Positions 37,901-44,693 of a stretch of DNA of 44,693 nt are shown here, piece after piece. This DNA is from an uncultured Verrucomicrobiota bacterium (GTDB lineage Bacteria; Verrucomicrobiota; Verrucomicrobiia; Limisphaerales; UBA9464): assembly GCA_903916195.1 (NCBI GenBank), contig CAIWVP010000001.1, forward strand, positions 1-44,693. Reading direction: 5' to 3'. The notes under the pieces are model-generated. The model saw only the letters and a list, made by a program, of their open reading frames with translations. It was not told where the DNA came from and ran no database searches. The position numbers were made by a program, and so were the translations under genes. Every line of letters begins with the position of its first letter. Position 1 is the stretch's first letter.

Positions 37901-38345
37901 GACGGTCCGCTACGTGGACAGCTCCTTGGAACGCCTCCAAGTGAAGGCCCGGGGTCTCGTGGGCGATCGTTTCGTCATCACCTGCAACGGACGCCGCGTG
38001 CCGCTCCATCCGACCGGCACGAACGGTGAATCCGTCGCCGGCGTGCGTTACCGCGCGTGGCAGCCGCCCAATTGTCTCCAGCCGACCATCCCGTCGCACG
38101 CCCCGCTGGTGTTCGACCTGCACGACACCTGGAACGAGCGTTCGCTCGGCGGCTGCACCTACCACGTCGCGCATCCGGGCGGCCGCAACTACGACACCTT
38201 CCCGATCAACAGCTACGAGGCCGAGAGCCGTCGGCTCGCACGCTTCGTCGCCAACGGGCACACGCAGCAGAAGTCCGCTCCTCCGGTCGAGCCGTTGAAC
38301 CGGGACCTGCCGTTCACGCTCGACCTGCGCCTGCCGGCGGCTTAG
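34929..38345 (+). CDS. Transglutaminase-like / DUF2126 large protein
   Basis: The 1138-residue protein begins with a bacterial transglutaminase N-terminal domain (VALHHKTHYTYDRPV...HVVRLRPAP) and a transglutaminase core with the catalytic triad Cys184 (SGSCRDSGW), His233 (DLHAWAEVF) and Asp249 (GLDPTSGLF). From about residue 330 comes DUF2126, starting MGGEPTFVSIDD, and including NMHPSKSWDELVERT, GGGNHILIGG and SLSWLFSGLFIGP. The family is usually found next to alpha-E and ATP-grasp (DUF404/407) genes, but no such gene lies here. ATG 34929 begins the family-like MAIHVALHHKTHYTYD; the in-frame upstream ATG at 34869 does not. It probably acts on a peptide or amide substrate; which one is unknown. 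Confidence 0.88.
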   Translation: MAIHVALHHKTHYTYDRPVGHAPHVVRLRPAPHCRTPILSYSMKVRPTEHFINWQQDPFANWNGRLVFPGMSKELCIEVELVAEMAVYNPFDFFLEPSAEIYPFAYEPALKKELAPFMALPAPTPKLLAMVDELLGAYLTKGARTIDFLVEVNQRVQKHVRYTIRLEPGVQTPEETLTKASGSCRDSGWLLVEVFRSMGFAARFVSGYSMQLKPDQKSLDGPSGVEVDTVDLHAWAEVFLPGAGWIGLDPTSGLFCGEGHIPLACTPDPGNAAPITGAVDECGSKLVHEMTVTRIFESPRVTQPYTDEQWSDIEVLGHVIDEDLEKGDVRLTMGGEPTFVSIDDPDGPEWNFTAVSHKKRALSGTLIKRLRGKFAPGALLHYGQGKWYPGEPLPRYALAAYWRKDGVPIWKDDSLIADESKDYGHGAKEAKALATRLARTLGVDPAHLIPGYEDVFYYTWKERRLPSNVTPEQSRLKDKQERARLARLFQAGLGEVVGYSLPLKRAVFGAERGWISGAWFLRDDDTLWLTPGDSPMGLRLPVDSIPWVAEKDFPWQHQPDLMKKLAALPRDFSYKPRPESSGQRFVPGPGVPAAPGFGPGQRAQMLPPDQAGGRKQIERDLDPARRPAPQESAPWIIRTALCVEPRDGRLHVFLPPVESTEDYLDLVAGIETAATELGLPLIIEGEAPPRDPRLNKLAVTPDPGVIEVNMHPSKSWDELVERTTVLYEEARQTRLGTEKFMVDGRHTGTGGGNHILIGGETPADSPVLRRPDLLRSLLAYWQNHPSLSWLFSGLFIGPTSQAPRVDEARNDSLYELDVAFRQLPGAGQWTPPWLVDRVFRNLLTDSSGNTHRAEFSIDKLYSPDGPGGRLGLVEMRAFEMPPHARMSLAQHLLLRGLVAKFWKEPYTNGLVRWGTDIHDRWMLPHFCETDLGDVIRDLRGAGYPFEAEWFKPHLEFRYPRIGDFAQRDVQVELRTALEPWHVLGEEPAGGGTVRYVDSSLERLQVKARGLVGDRFVITCNGRRVPLHPTGTNGESVAGVRYRAWQPPNCLQPTIPSHAPLVFDLHDTWNERSLGGCTYHVAHPGGRNYDTFPINSYEAESRRLARFVANGHTQQKSAPPVEPLNRDLPFTLDLRLPAA

Positions 38346-38457
38346 TTGCCGACCAGGACACGGCGCGCGGTCCAGCGGGCGGGAAGGTCACGTGTCTTTC
38401 CGGCCGCGGGCTGTCGCCGTCGTCGCCTCGCCGCAGGTGATCGCTCTCCCGGGACGA

Positions 38458-39231
38458 TCAGCGGCGCGCCGGTTTGTGCGCTTCGAACCAGACCTGGCTG
38501 CCCAGGTGCGGCGACAGCCACGTGACCGGCGACCCTGACACGCGGTCCAGCTCGAACCGCGCCGCGATGCGCGCCCGGAGGGATCGCCAATTGAACCCCT
38601 TGTGGTGGTGGAAGGGCAGTTTGTCCGCACCGAAGTGGACCTCGCGCGCCATGTGCTGCTGCGCGCCGGCGAAGACACCGCGGACCACGTCGGGCCACGA
38701 ATAGGCGAGCGTGGTGGCGTAGTCGCCGATCCCCCGCCAGCCGGCCACGCGCCGGACGGTCTGCTTCACGAGCAATGGAAGCCCGATCTCCACCGGCACG
38801 CTGATCAGCAAGCGTCCGCCGGGCACGAGCAGCCGGACGAACAGATCCAACAGGGGGTCCGGATCGACCACGTGCTCCATGACCTCCATGCACACGATGG
38901 CGTCGAAGCGCCCTTCCATGCCGGGCCGTTCCAGTGCGTCCGGTTCGGCGAAGGCGATGCCGGGCTTGCCGGCGAAGCGACGGCGGTCGTCCTCCACGAC
39001 GCGCCCGTCACGGTCGACGCCGAACGCCGAGGCCGGCGCGTGCGGCGATCGGGACAGGAGATCGAAGTAGGTCGCATCGCCGCAGCCGTAGTCGAGCAGG
39101 CGTCCCTCCGCGAACGCTGCCGACCGGCCGACCGCGACCTCGAACCGACGCTGGTGGCTCCAGCGGATCAATCGGCTGCGCGAGGAGAGCTGCTTCTCGG
39201 CGTAGGCGCCGGACTGGATCGCCGGGGTCAT
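38458..39231 (-). CDS. Class I SAM-dependent methyltransferase
   Basis: The 257-residue protein has the methyltransferase motif I LLDYGCGDATYF, an acidic ribose-binding Asp in FGVDRDGR, and the motif IV region FDAIVCMEVMEHVVDPDPLL, with LLVPGGRLLISVPVE as post-motif. The pattern is that of small-molecule or quinone-type methyltransferases (UbiG-like). The C-terminal part (GFNWRSLRARIAARFEL) resembles methyltransferases of glycan and lipid clusters, but the substrate cannot be deduced. It lies 31 bases downstream of the DUF3500 gene on the same strand, and converges with the transglutaminase gene. Confidence 0.85.
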   Translation of the reverse strand: MTPAIQSGAYAEKQLSSRSRLIRWSHQRRFEVAVGRSAAFAEGRLLDYGCGDATYFDLLSRSPHAPASAFGVDRDGRVVEDDRRRFAGKPGIAFAEPDALERPGMEGRFDAIVCMEVMEHVVDPDPLLDLFVRLLVPGGRLLISVPVEIGLPLLVKQTVRRVAGWRGIGDYATTLAYSWPDVVRGVFAGAQQHMAREVHFGADKLPFHHHKGFNWRSLRARIAARFELDRVSGSPVTWLSPHLGSQVWFEAHKPARR

Positions 39232-39262
39232 CCGGGTTCGGTCGCGCTCGGCGGCCGCAGGA

Positions 39263-40273
39263 TCACTTGCCGTCGTGGCCGGCCTTCAGATGCTCGGCGA
39301 GCAGGTCGCGGCCGAAGTCGCCGGCGAAATCGCGCCACACCGCGTGGACGTGGTTGGCGTCGTTCTGCGTGTTGTCGTACTCGAGCACGAAGGTCGGCCC
39401 GTGGACGCGGTAGTAGTGGCGCTGGCCACGCTCGAAGCTGCCCATCCAGGCGAAGCGGATGTCGTCCATGCCGGCCTTCTCCAGTTTGGCCATGTCGGCG
39501 GTCGCGACGTCCCAGCGGGCGCGGTCGATATAGGCGCGGATGAGCTTCATCGCGGTGGTGCGCTGGTCGGACGTCATGTCGCCGAGCCGGAGTCCGGCGG
39601 GCTTGCCGAGATCGGCCTTGCGGACGGCGAGGGTGAGGATGTCGTCGGGCGCCTTGGTGTCGAGGACCGCGGTCTTGCGCTGGTCGTCGGTGAGCGATCT
39701 GACCAGGTCGCGGCCGAGCTCTTCCTCGGCACCGAGCACGCGCACGCCGGCGCGCGGCCCTTTGCGGACCTCGCCGGGGTTCGTGCCCATGAAGTTCGGC
39801 GTGCCAGAAGCCACCTTGCCATCGACGAGGGTGAAGTTGACCGAGAGATGGTGGCCTTCGACCCGCCAGCCCCACGTGCCCTTCTCCGATGGCGTGCCGA
39901 AGATGCTGACGTGGTAGAGCTGCGGATCGCGCGGAAACCTGCGGTCCGGCCCCTCCAAGTCCTGCAGGATCTGCTCGAGGCTCATGATGGTCGTGGCCTG
40001 GGCGAAACCACGCTGGCTGAGACCGCTGCTGAGCAGCGCGAAGGCGAGCGGACGCTGGGCGGGGGCCATGTCCTTCACGGTGAGGCCCTTCCTCTCCTTC
40101 GGGATGAAGTGCCAGTTCTCGCGCTCGTCGGAATCGAAGGCGAAGGCGGCCTTGGACTTCTGGCCGTCGTCGAGCGCGGCCAGGAAGTTCTTGGCGGCGG
40201 AGGCCATCTCTTCCGGCGCGGCGGCGATCGCGCGCAGGCAGAGCAGTGCGGAGAGGATCAGAGGAGACTTCAT
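39263..40273 (-). CDS. Secreted DUF3500 protein
   Basis: The 336-residue protein has a signal peptide (LILSALLCLRAIAAAP) and the DUF3500 family features: FDSDERENWHFIPKERKGLTV, LLSSGLSQRG, WGWRVEGHHLSVNFTLVDG, GPRAGVRVLG, and near the C-terminus DDIRFAWMGSFERGQRHYYRVHGPTFVLEYDNTQNDANHVH. These His- and Asp-rich conserved segments suggest a metal-binding secreted or periplasmic enzyme, but the activity is unknown. ATG 40273 is chosen since the frame upstream is not signal-like. It is divergent from the prepilin-like gene and in line with a methyltransferase. Confidence 0.85.
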   Translation of the reverse strand: MKSPLILSALLCLRAIAAAPEEMASAAKNFLAALDDGQKSKAAFAFDSDERENWHFIPKERKGLTVKDMAPAQRPLAFALLSSGLSQRGFAQATTIMSLEQILQDLEGPDRRFPRDPQLYHVSIFGTPSEKGTWGWRVEGHHLSVNFTLVDGKVASGTPNFMGTNPGEVRKGPRAGVRVLGAEEELGRDLVRSLTDDQRKTAVLDTKAPDDILTLAVRKADLGKPAGLRLGDMTSDQRTTAMKLIRAYIDRARWDVATADMAKLEKAGMDDIRFAWMGSFERGQRHYYRVHGPTFVLEYDNTQNDANHVHAVWRDFAGDFGRDLLAEHLKAGHDGK

Positions 40274-40374
40274 ACGGTGAGCGTGGTCCCGGGAGCCGCA
40301 CGCACCCAAGGAAAAAAGCGTGACGCCCGGGGACGGTTGCCGGTTCATCGGCATCTCCCACCGCTGTCCCCGCC

Positions 40375-41226
40375 ATGAACGCGTATCCCGTCCATCCGTG
40401 CCCGTCGTCCCGCCGGGCTTTCACGCTGATCGAGCTTCTGGTCGTCATCGCCATCATCGCGATCCTCGCCGGGATGTTGCTGCCCGCGCTGGGCAAGGCG
40501 AAGGACCGCGCGCTGCTCGCCAACGACCTCAGCGGTATCCGGCAGGTGATGCTCGCCGCGCATATGTTCGCCGGGGACAACAACGACTACCTTCCGTATT
40601 CGAGCTGGGGCTATCCCGCCGACCGCGACAACTGGGCGCACGCGAAGAACATCCCCGACGGCTCCGGCAAGGATGATCCGTTGATCATGTCGAACCAGGT
40701 GGAGTCGTTCCGCAAGGGCCAGCTCGGGAACTATCTTCAGGCGGTCAAGCTGCTGACCTGTCCGAAAGACGCGGCGGAACGCGGTGGTGGCAAGGGCAAG
40801 GCGGACTTCAAGCGCCGGCAGATCAAGATCACCAGCTACGTCTGGAACGGCGCCATCATCGGCTACCAATCTCCGCCAGCGGCGCAGCTCACCTCGGCCT
40901 ATAAGCTCGGAGGCCTGCGTCCGACCGGTATCCTCATGTGGGAAGGACCCGAGAGCGAGGAGAGCTACCTCTTCAACGACGTCGGCAACCAACCCCACGA
41001 AGGCGTCTCGCAACGCCACGGGGCGACGCGCCGTCCCAAGGACCAGACCGAGCAGGTCGGCGGCATCGCGCCGGTCGGCCGCCTCGACGGATCCGCGGCC
41101 GCGCTGAAGATGCAGCAGTGGTTCTCGCCCATCTACGCCGGCAAACCGATCTGGCCCGCCACCGCGAAGTTCGAGGGCCCGAACGACTGCTGGTTCAATC
41201 CCGGCGCGAAGGACGGGGGATATTGA
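40375..41226 (+). CDS. Type IV prepilin-like (pseudopilin) protein
   Basis: The 283-residue protein starts with a short basic leader, then RRA|FTLIELLVVIAIIAILAGMLLPAL, the N-methylated helix of type IV pilins and pseudopilins; Glu at +5 is present. The residue before the cleavage site is Ala instead of Gly, as often seen in PVC-group proteins of this type. The helix continues into KAKDRALLANDLSGIRQVMLAAHMF. The globular C-terminus has two Cys and a WFNPGAKDGGY end and no recognisable pilin structure. It could be made by the PilB/PilC machinery encoded at 26-32 kb. The many paralogues typical of this family make a specific role unknowable here. Confidence 0.88.
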   Translation: MNAYPVHPCPSSRRAFTLIELLVVIAIIAILAGMLLPALGKAKDRALLANDLSGIRQVMLAAHMFAGDNNDYLPYSSWGYPADRDNWAHAKNIPDGSGKDDPLIMSNQVESFRKGQLGNYLQAVKLLTCPKDAAERGGGKGKADFKRRQIKITSYVWNGAIIGYQSPPAAQLTSAYKLGGLRPTGILMWEGPESEESYLFNDVGNQPHEGVSQRHGATRRPKDQTEQVGGIAPVGRLDGSAAALKMQQWFSPIYAGKPIWPATAKFEGPNDCWFNPGAKDGGY

Positions 41227-41238
41227 AACAGGCGGAGG

Positions 41239-41273
41239 TCTGGGGTCTGGGGTCTCGGATTTCAGGTTTCAGG
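41239..41273. repeat. Heptamer tandem repeat (five units)
   Basis: Five consecutive 7-base units read TCTGGGG twice, TCTCGGA once and TTTCAGG twice. On the other strand they are CCTGAAA, TCCGAGA and CCCCAGA, the same kind of units as at 5864-5933 but in the opposite orientation. It lies between the prepilin-like gene and the PVC heme-protein gene. Confidence 0.8.
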
Positions 41274-41279
41274 TCATCT

Positions 41280-41307
41280 GCGTCACGCATCACGCGTCAC
41301 GCATCAC
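41280..41307. repeat. Heptamer tandem repeat (four units)
   Basis: GCGTCAC and GCATCAC alternate, two copies each, immediately after the first heptamer run. The unit length is again seven, although the unit sequence differs from the neighbouring array. Confidence 0.8.
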
Positions 41308-41367
41308 GGACGCTCTTCGTTGTGCCGCTTCTCTTGCCGTGACGTGGCCGCACGATAGCCTCGACGT

Positions 41368-44300
41368 GTGAGATTCCTCCGGACGCTTCTCGGCCTTGTC
41401 GTCCCTCTGGTCTGCTGGGCGCAGCACGCCACCAATCCACCTGCCTTCGCCGCGGCGGCCGGGGATGCCAAACGCTTCCAGCTCGCGCCCGGCCTCAAGC
41501 TCGGCGTCTGGGCGGCCGAACCGCAGCTCAGCAACAGCGTCGCCTTCAGCATCGACGGCAAAGGGCGCATCTTCCTCGCGGAATCCGACCGCTGGGCCGT
41601 CAGCGTCTTCGACATCACCGCGCACACGAACTGGCTGCTGCAGGATATGTCCTTCCGCACCGTCGCCGATCGCGCCGCTTTCCTGAGCAACCAGTTCGCG
41701 ACCAACATCACCTTCCTTACCAAGGACAGCGAGGTCGTGCGGCGGATCGAGGACCGCGACGGCGACGGCCGGGCCGACCCTCCGGAGATCATCGCGACCG
41801 GCTTCAACTCGGTCGTGGACGGCACCGCGGCCGGCGTGCTGGCGACGGGCGATGATCTGTATTTCGCGAACATCCCGAACCTTTGGAAGATCTCGGCGGT
41901 AGGACCACGGATCGCGGATGGCAGCGCCGCCAGTTCCCCGACCCTCGACCCTCGACCCTCGACCCGAAGCGCCTTGGCCACCGGTTTCGGCGTCCACATC
42001 GGCGTGTCCGGGCACGATCTTCACGGCTTGATCAAGGGTCCCGACGGCCGGATCTACATGAGCTTCGGCGACCGCGGCGTGTGCCTCACCAACCGCGAGG
42101 GCTCGGTGATCAACCTGCCCGATTGCGGCGGGGTGCTGCGCTGCGAACCCGACGGTAGCGACCTGGAGCTCTTCTGCTCCGGCCTGCGCAACCCGCAGGA
42201 ACTCGCCTTCGACGACCTCGGCAATCTCTGGACCGTCGACAACGACACCGCCGGCGCCGATCCGTGCCGTGTGCTGCATCTGGTCGAAGGCGGCGACTAC
42301 GGCTGGCGCACCAGCTACCAGCACATGGACGGCTTCGGCCCGTGGGTGCAGGAGGAGCTTTGGAAGGGCGGCCAGGACGGCATCCTTCCGCCCGCCGGCA
42401 CGGTGAGCCAGGGACCGAGCGGGCTCGCGTATTATCCCGGCACCGGCTTCGGTGAGCGGCTCGCCGGCACGTTCTTGCACTGCGATTTCCCCGGCGGCGT
42501 GACGTCGTTCACGGTGAAGCCGCGCGGCGCGAGCTACGCCGTGGACCGGCAGGAGAAGTTCCTCTGGAACTGTTGGCCGACCGACGTGGATTTCGGGCCC
42601 GACGGCGCGGTGTACGTGCTCGATTGGGTGAGCGGCTGGACGCAATCGCCCAAGGGCCGGATCTACCGCATCATGCCTACCGACGTAGCCGCCGAGGTCA
42701 CGAGGCGGACCGGCGGCGACACGGCGGGTGCCTCCGCTTCCTCGGGTCGGCGGCTCCCGGAACCGGAACTGATCGCCCAAGTGAAGCGGTTGCTCGGCGA
42801 AGGCATGGCGGCGCGCGGTGAGAACGAGTTGCTCGGACTGCTCGGCCACCCCGACCGTCGCGTGCGGTTGGAGGCACAATGGGAACTGGCGGGGCGCTAT
42901 CGCGCGCCGAGCACGGCGGGGGTGCTCGCCACGATCAAGGCGGAGATGTTCAAGAATTCAACGCTGCCGGCGCGTCTCTACCGGATGGTTTCAGACTCCA
43001 AAGATTCCCTGGCTTCGGTCCACGCGCTTCGAGTGTTGGAAGGCTGGATCCGCACACAACAAGCGGACTTCATGCCGATGCTCGATGTGATCGGTGCGAC
43101 CAATAGCGTCGTCCGGACGGAAGCCGTCCGCGTCGCTGGGACGGCCGGCATCATCAATGCCATGCCTGCGCTGCGGACCCTTTCCACCAACGATCCGCCC
43201 GCGCTGCGTTTCAACGCTGCGATGGCGCTTGCGCGGCTCGCCAAATCCAGTCGCCTCCGCTTCTTCTTGGACGGTTCAGCGATGGTATCGAACTACCTTG
43301 TCCTGAACCGGGCACGCGCCGCCGCTGGTTTGGACACGCCGCTGCCTCAGCCGACCGCGGTTGACGCTTTTGCCATCCTCTCCGCGAATCTTACCGACGA
43401 CCCTTTCATCGAACACGCGGCGGTCTGGATCCTCACGACCTTGGGGGACACCAATAGTCTCGCAGCTGCGGCCACGGCTTCTGATTTCCGGACACGCCGC
43501 GGAGTTCTCCTCGCGCTCCGGCGTCTCACCCACTCCACGGTCACCCACTTCCTCTCCGACCCCGACCCGCGCCTCGTGGTCGCTGCCGGGCGCGCCATCC
43601 ACGACGTGCCCATCGCCGAGGGCTTCCCGGCGTTGGCGGGGCTCCTCTTGCGCGTCGATTGCCCGACGAACCTGATGTCCCGGGTGATCGACGCCTGTGC
43701 CCGCCTGGGCACGCCGCAGCACGCGCAACAGCTCGCCGGATTCGCCAAGCGCCGCGATGTGCCCGACGCCGCGCGGGCCCTCGCGCTGCGCACCTTGGCC
43801 GAATGGGGATCGCCGCCGCCGCTCGACCGCGTCAACGGCCTGTGGCGGCCCATGGTGACCGGAGCGCGGGCGGCCCGCCCGCGCGGAGCCGACGAGACCA
43901 GCCCCGCTGCCGACCGAGCGGATGGGCCATCCACGCTTCCGGCCGACCTCGGTCGTTCCGCGTCGTTCGAGGAAGGTGTCGCCGTGAAACGCAACGATGC
44001 GCCGGCGAAGCGCGCCTTCCTCCGTGTCGCCGGCGAGATCATGGATCCGTCCACGCCGGACGAGATCGGTGTGGTGGTGGGTGGCGCCCCGGCGTCGGCC
44101 ACCGTCCAGGTCGCCGTGGTCGATGCCGCGGTGGGATTGCGCACCAAGGAGGCCTCGACCCCGCTGTTCGCTTTGTACACGCGTCCGGGCACGCCGCCGG
44201 AGGTTCGCCGAGCCATCGTCCCCGCGCTCGCCCAGCTCAAGGTGGCGCAGGCCGGCGAAGCCGTGAAGATCGCGCTCGCCGATGCCGATCCGAAGCTGCG

Positions 44301-44693
44301 TTCCGCCGCGCTGCCGCATCTCGACCGGCTCGAAGGCGAGGATTCGGTGGGGTTGTTGGCCGGGCTCGTGGCGGCCGAGGTGACGAGGCAGAAGCAACCT
44401 CCGGCCGATCCGCCTCCTTACGTCGGTGGCTACGCCCTCGCCCAAGCCGCGCTGGCTGCGTTGGCGAAACTTCCTGGGACCCAAGCCGACGAGGCATCGC
44501 GCGGGTTCTTGGCTTCGCTCGAAGCCGGCCGGCTCCCGCCGGAATTGGCGCTCGATGTGCGTGAAGCCGCACGGGCGAGGACCCGTGCGCCGTCGGCGGC
44601 CACGGCTGCGGCGGCCAAGACGACCGTGCTCCGCGATACCTTGGTCGGCGGGGATGCGTCGCGTGGACGCGGGATCTTCTTCGGGAACCAGAC
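41368..44693 (+). CDS. PVC-type membrane-bound dehydrogenase / HEAT / heme-binding protein (partial, runs past the window)
   Basis: The open reading frame starts with GTG at 41368 and continues without a stop for 1108 codons to the window end. A signal peptide (FLRTLLGLVVPLVCWA) is followed by a PVC beta-propeller dehydrogenase-like region (FQLAPGLKLGVWAAEPQLSNSVAF, GHDLHGLIKGPDGRIYMSFGDRG, GLRNPQELAFDDLGNLWTVDND, VDFGPDGAVYVLDWVSGW) to about residue 440. HEAT-like repeats follow. The last residues, GDASRGRGIFFGNQ, begin the cytochrome-c-like domain whose CxxCH would lie just beyond the window. The protein carries three or four inserted repeat-derived segments in frame (separate entries). It is probably a secreted sugar or alcohol dehydrogenase; substrate unknown. 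Confidence 0.85.
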   Translation, partial: MRFLRTLLGLVVPLVCWAQHATNPPAFAAAAGDAKRFQLAPGLKLGVWAAEPQLSNSVAFSIDGKGRIFLAESDRWAVSVFDITAHTNWLLQDMSFRTVADRAAFLSNQFATNITFLTKDSEVVRRIEDRDGDGRADPPEIIATGFNSVVDGTAAGVLATGDDLYFANIPNLWKISAVGPRIADGSAASSPTLDPRPSTRSALATGFGVHIGVSGHDLHGLIKGPDGRIYMSFGDRGVCLTNREGSVINLPDCGGVLRCEPDGSDLELFCSGLRNPQELAFDDLGNLWTVDNDTAGADPCRVLHLVEGGDYGWRTSYQHMDGFGPWVQEELWKGGQDGILPPAGTVSQGPSGLAYYPGTGFGERLAGTFLHCDFPGGVTSFTVKPRGASYAVDRQEKFLWNCWPTDVDFGPDGAVYVLDWVSGWTQSPKGRIYRIMPTDVAAEVTRRTGGDTAGASASSGRRLPEPELIAQVKRLLGEGMAARGENELLGLLGHPDRRVRLEAQWELAGRYRAPSTAGVLATIKAEMFKNSTLPARLYRMVSDSKDSLASVHALRVLEGWIRTQQADFMPMLDVIGATNSVVRTEAVRVAGTAGIINAMPALRTLSTNDPPALRFNAAMALARLAKSSRLRFFLDGSAMVSNYLVLNRARAAAGLDTPLPQPTAVDAFAILSANLTDDPFIEHAAVWILTTLGDTNSLAAAATASDFRTRRGVLLALRRLTHSTVTHFLSDPDPRLVVAAGRAIHDVPIAEGFPALAGLLLRVDCPTNLMSRVIDACARLGTPQHAQQLAGFAKRRDVPDAARALALRTLAEWGSPPPLDRVNGLWRPMVTGARAARPRGADETSPAADRADGPSTLPADLGRSASFEEGVAVKRNDAPAKRAFLRVAGEIMDPSTPDEIGVVVGGAPASATVQVAVVDAAVGLRTKEASTPLFALYTRPGTPPEVRRAIVPALAQLKVAQAGEAVKIALADADPKLRSAALPHLDRLEGEDSVGLLAGLVAAEVTRQKQPPADPPPYVGGYALAQAALAALAKLPGTQADEASRGFLASLEAGRLPPELALDVREAARARTRAPSAATAAAAKTTVLRDTLVGGDASRGRGIFFGNQ
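41941..41968 (+). repeat. Heptamer repeat within the coding sequence of the heme-protein gene
   Basis: ACCCTCG occurs three times followed by ACCCGAA, another 7-base unit. It is translated as TLDPRPSTR in frame, between LWKIS and LATGFGVHIGV. Homologues usually have a charged calcium-binding-like DTDGDG segment here, as far as I recall. The repeat is related in form to 5864-5933 and 41239-41273. Confidence 0.75.
42685..42757 (+). repeat. In-frame hairpin repeat A in the heme-protein gene
   Basis: Two 25-base arms, 42685-42709 and 42733-42757, pair imperfectly (18 of 25) around a 23-base loop. The left arm (GTAGCC, GCCGAG, ACGAGGCGGA) is 21 of 25 identical to the left arm at 44368-44392. It reads VAAEVTRR in the protein and the frame is kept throughout. 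It resembles a mobile palindromic element. Confidence 0.65.
43864..43884 (+). repeat. In-frame GC hairpin in the heme-protein gene
   Basis: GCGCGGGCGG (43864-43873) pairs perfectly with CCGCCCGCGC (43875-43884) around one base. It is followed by GGAGCC, as is the GGGAC...GTCCC hairpin of the rsmH insertion (CCC then GGAGCCACC). The translation is an Ala/Arg/Pro-rich segment unlike the surrounding repeats (ARAARPRGADE). Probably a second type of inserted palindrome. Confidence 0.5.
44368..44433 (+). repeat. In-frame hairpin repeat B in the heme-protein gene
   Basis: Arms 44368-44392 and 44409-44433 pair imperfectly (18 of 25) around a 16-base loop. The left arm matches that of repeat A at 21 of 25 positions and is read in the same frame, giving VAAEVTR again; the right arm reads PPPYVGGY. 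Finding the same element twice in one gene in the same frame is strong evidence of a repeat family. Confidence 0.65.

Overview
This is about 44.7 kb of GC-rich chromosome, most likely from a member of the Verrucomicrobiota. The assignment is an inference from gene content. It rests on a PVC-type heme-binding/dehydrogenase protein at the right edge, a prepilin-like protein with an A|FTLIE processing site, an RsmH with a basic N-terminal extension, a DUF4114 secreted protein and tandem PilB-type ATPases. No rRNA, tRNA or CRISPR array was recognised.

Layout. (1) 1-5.1 kb holds the remnant of an IS5-family element, then fliW-csrA-flagellin behind a good sigma-54 -24/-12 element. A sigma-54 activator with a receiver-like N-terminus follows on the minus strand, and a secreted DUF4114 protein is transcribed away from it behind a second, even better -24/-12 element. 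This looks like one sigma-54 regulatory neighbourhood. (2) 5.1-12.9 kb holds decayed DNA (an ABC-ATPase tail, a heptamer repeat and a glycosyltransferase stub) and the housekeeping or metabolic genes xylB, rsmH, a GT2 glycosyltransferase, guaB and a PQQ-like beta-propeller. (3) 12.9-15.1 kb is an accessory insertion: a Y1 (HUH) transposase between two ~330-bp direct repeats full of REP-like hairpins, followed by an Mrr-type restriction endonuclease. (4) 15.1-23.6 kb has a HemW-like radical SAM protein, a VIT1/CCC1 metal transporter and a secreted beta-helix protein. A chorismate-lyase-like protein comes next, then a tightly overlapping FAD halogenase-like oxidoreductase/GT4/HEAT-repeat operon. 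(5) 23.7-26.1 kb has der, with a long repetitive basic tail, and a convergent DUF1499 lipoprotein. (6) 26.2-32.4 kb is a type IV pilus motor operon, pilB-pilT-pilB-pilC, with a clear promoter and an intrinsic terminator. (7) 32.4-34.9 kb encodes 5-oxoprolinase (a fused PxpB-PxpC, plus PxpA). (8) 34.9-41.2 kb has a transglutaminase-DUF2126 protein, a methyltransferase, a DUF3500 protein and a prepilin-like protein. (9) From 41.4 kb to the right edge runs a PVC-type dehydrogenase/HEAT/cytochrome protein, cut by the window end.

The least expected features are short structured repeats of several families, some of them inside coding sequence and in frame. They include heptamer tandem repeats at four sites, two related ~70-bp hairpins and one GC hairpin within the heme-protein gene, and a 36-codon hairpin-bearing insertion within rsmH. 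With the REP-like units around the transposase, they suggest a genome in which small repeats are still spreading and can be accommodated in linkers of conserved proteins.
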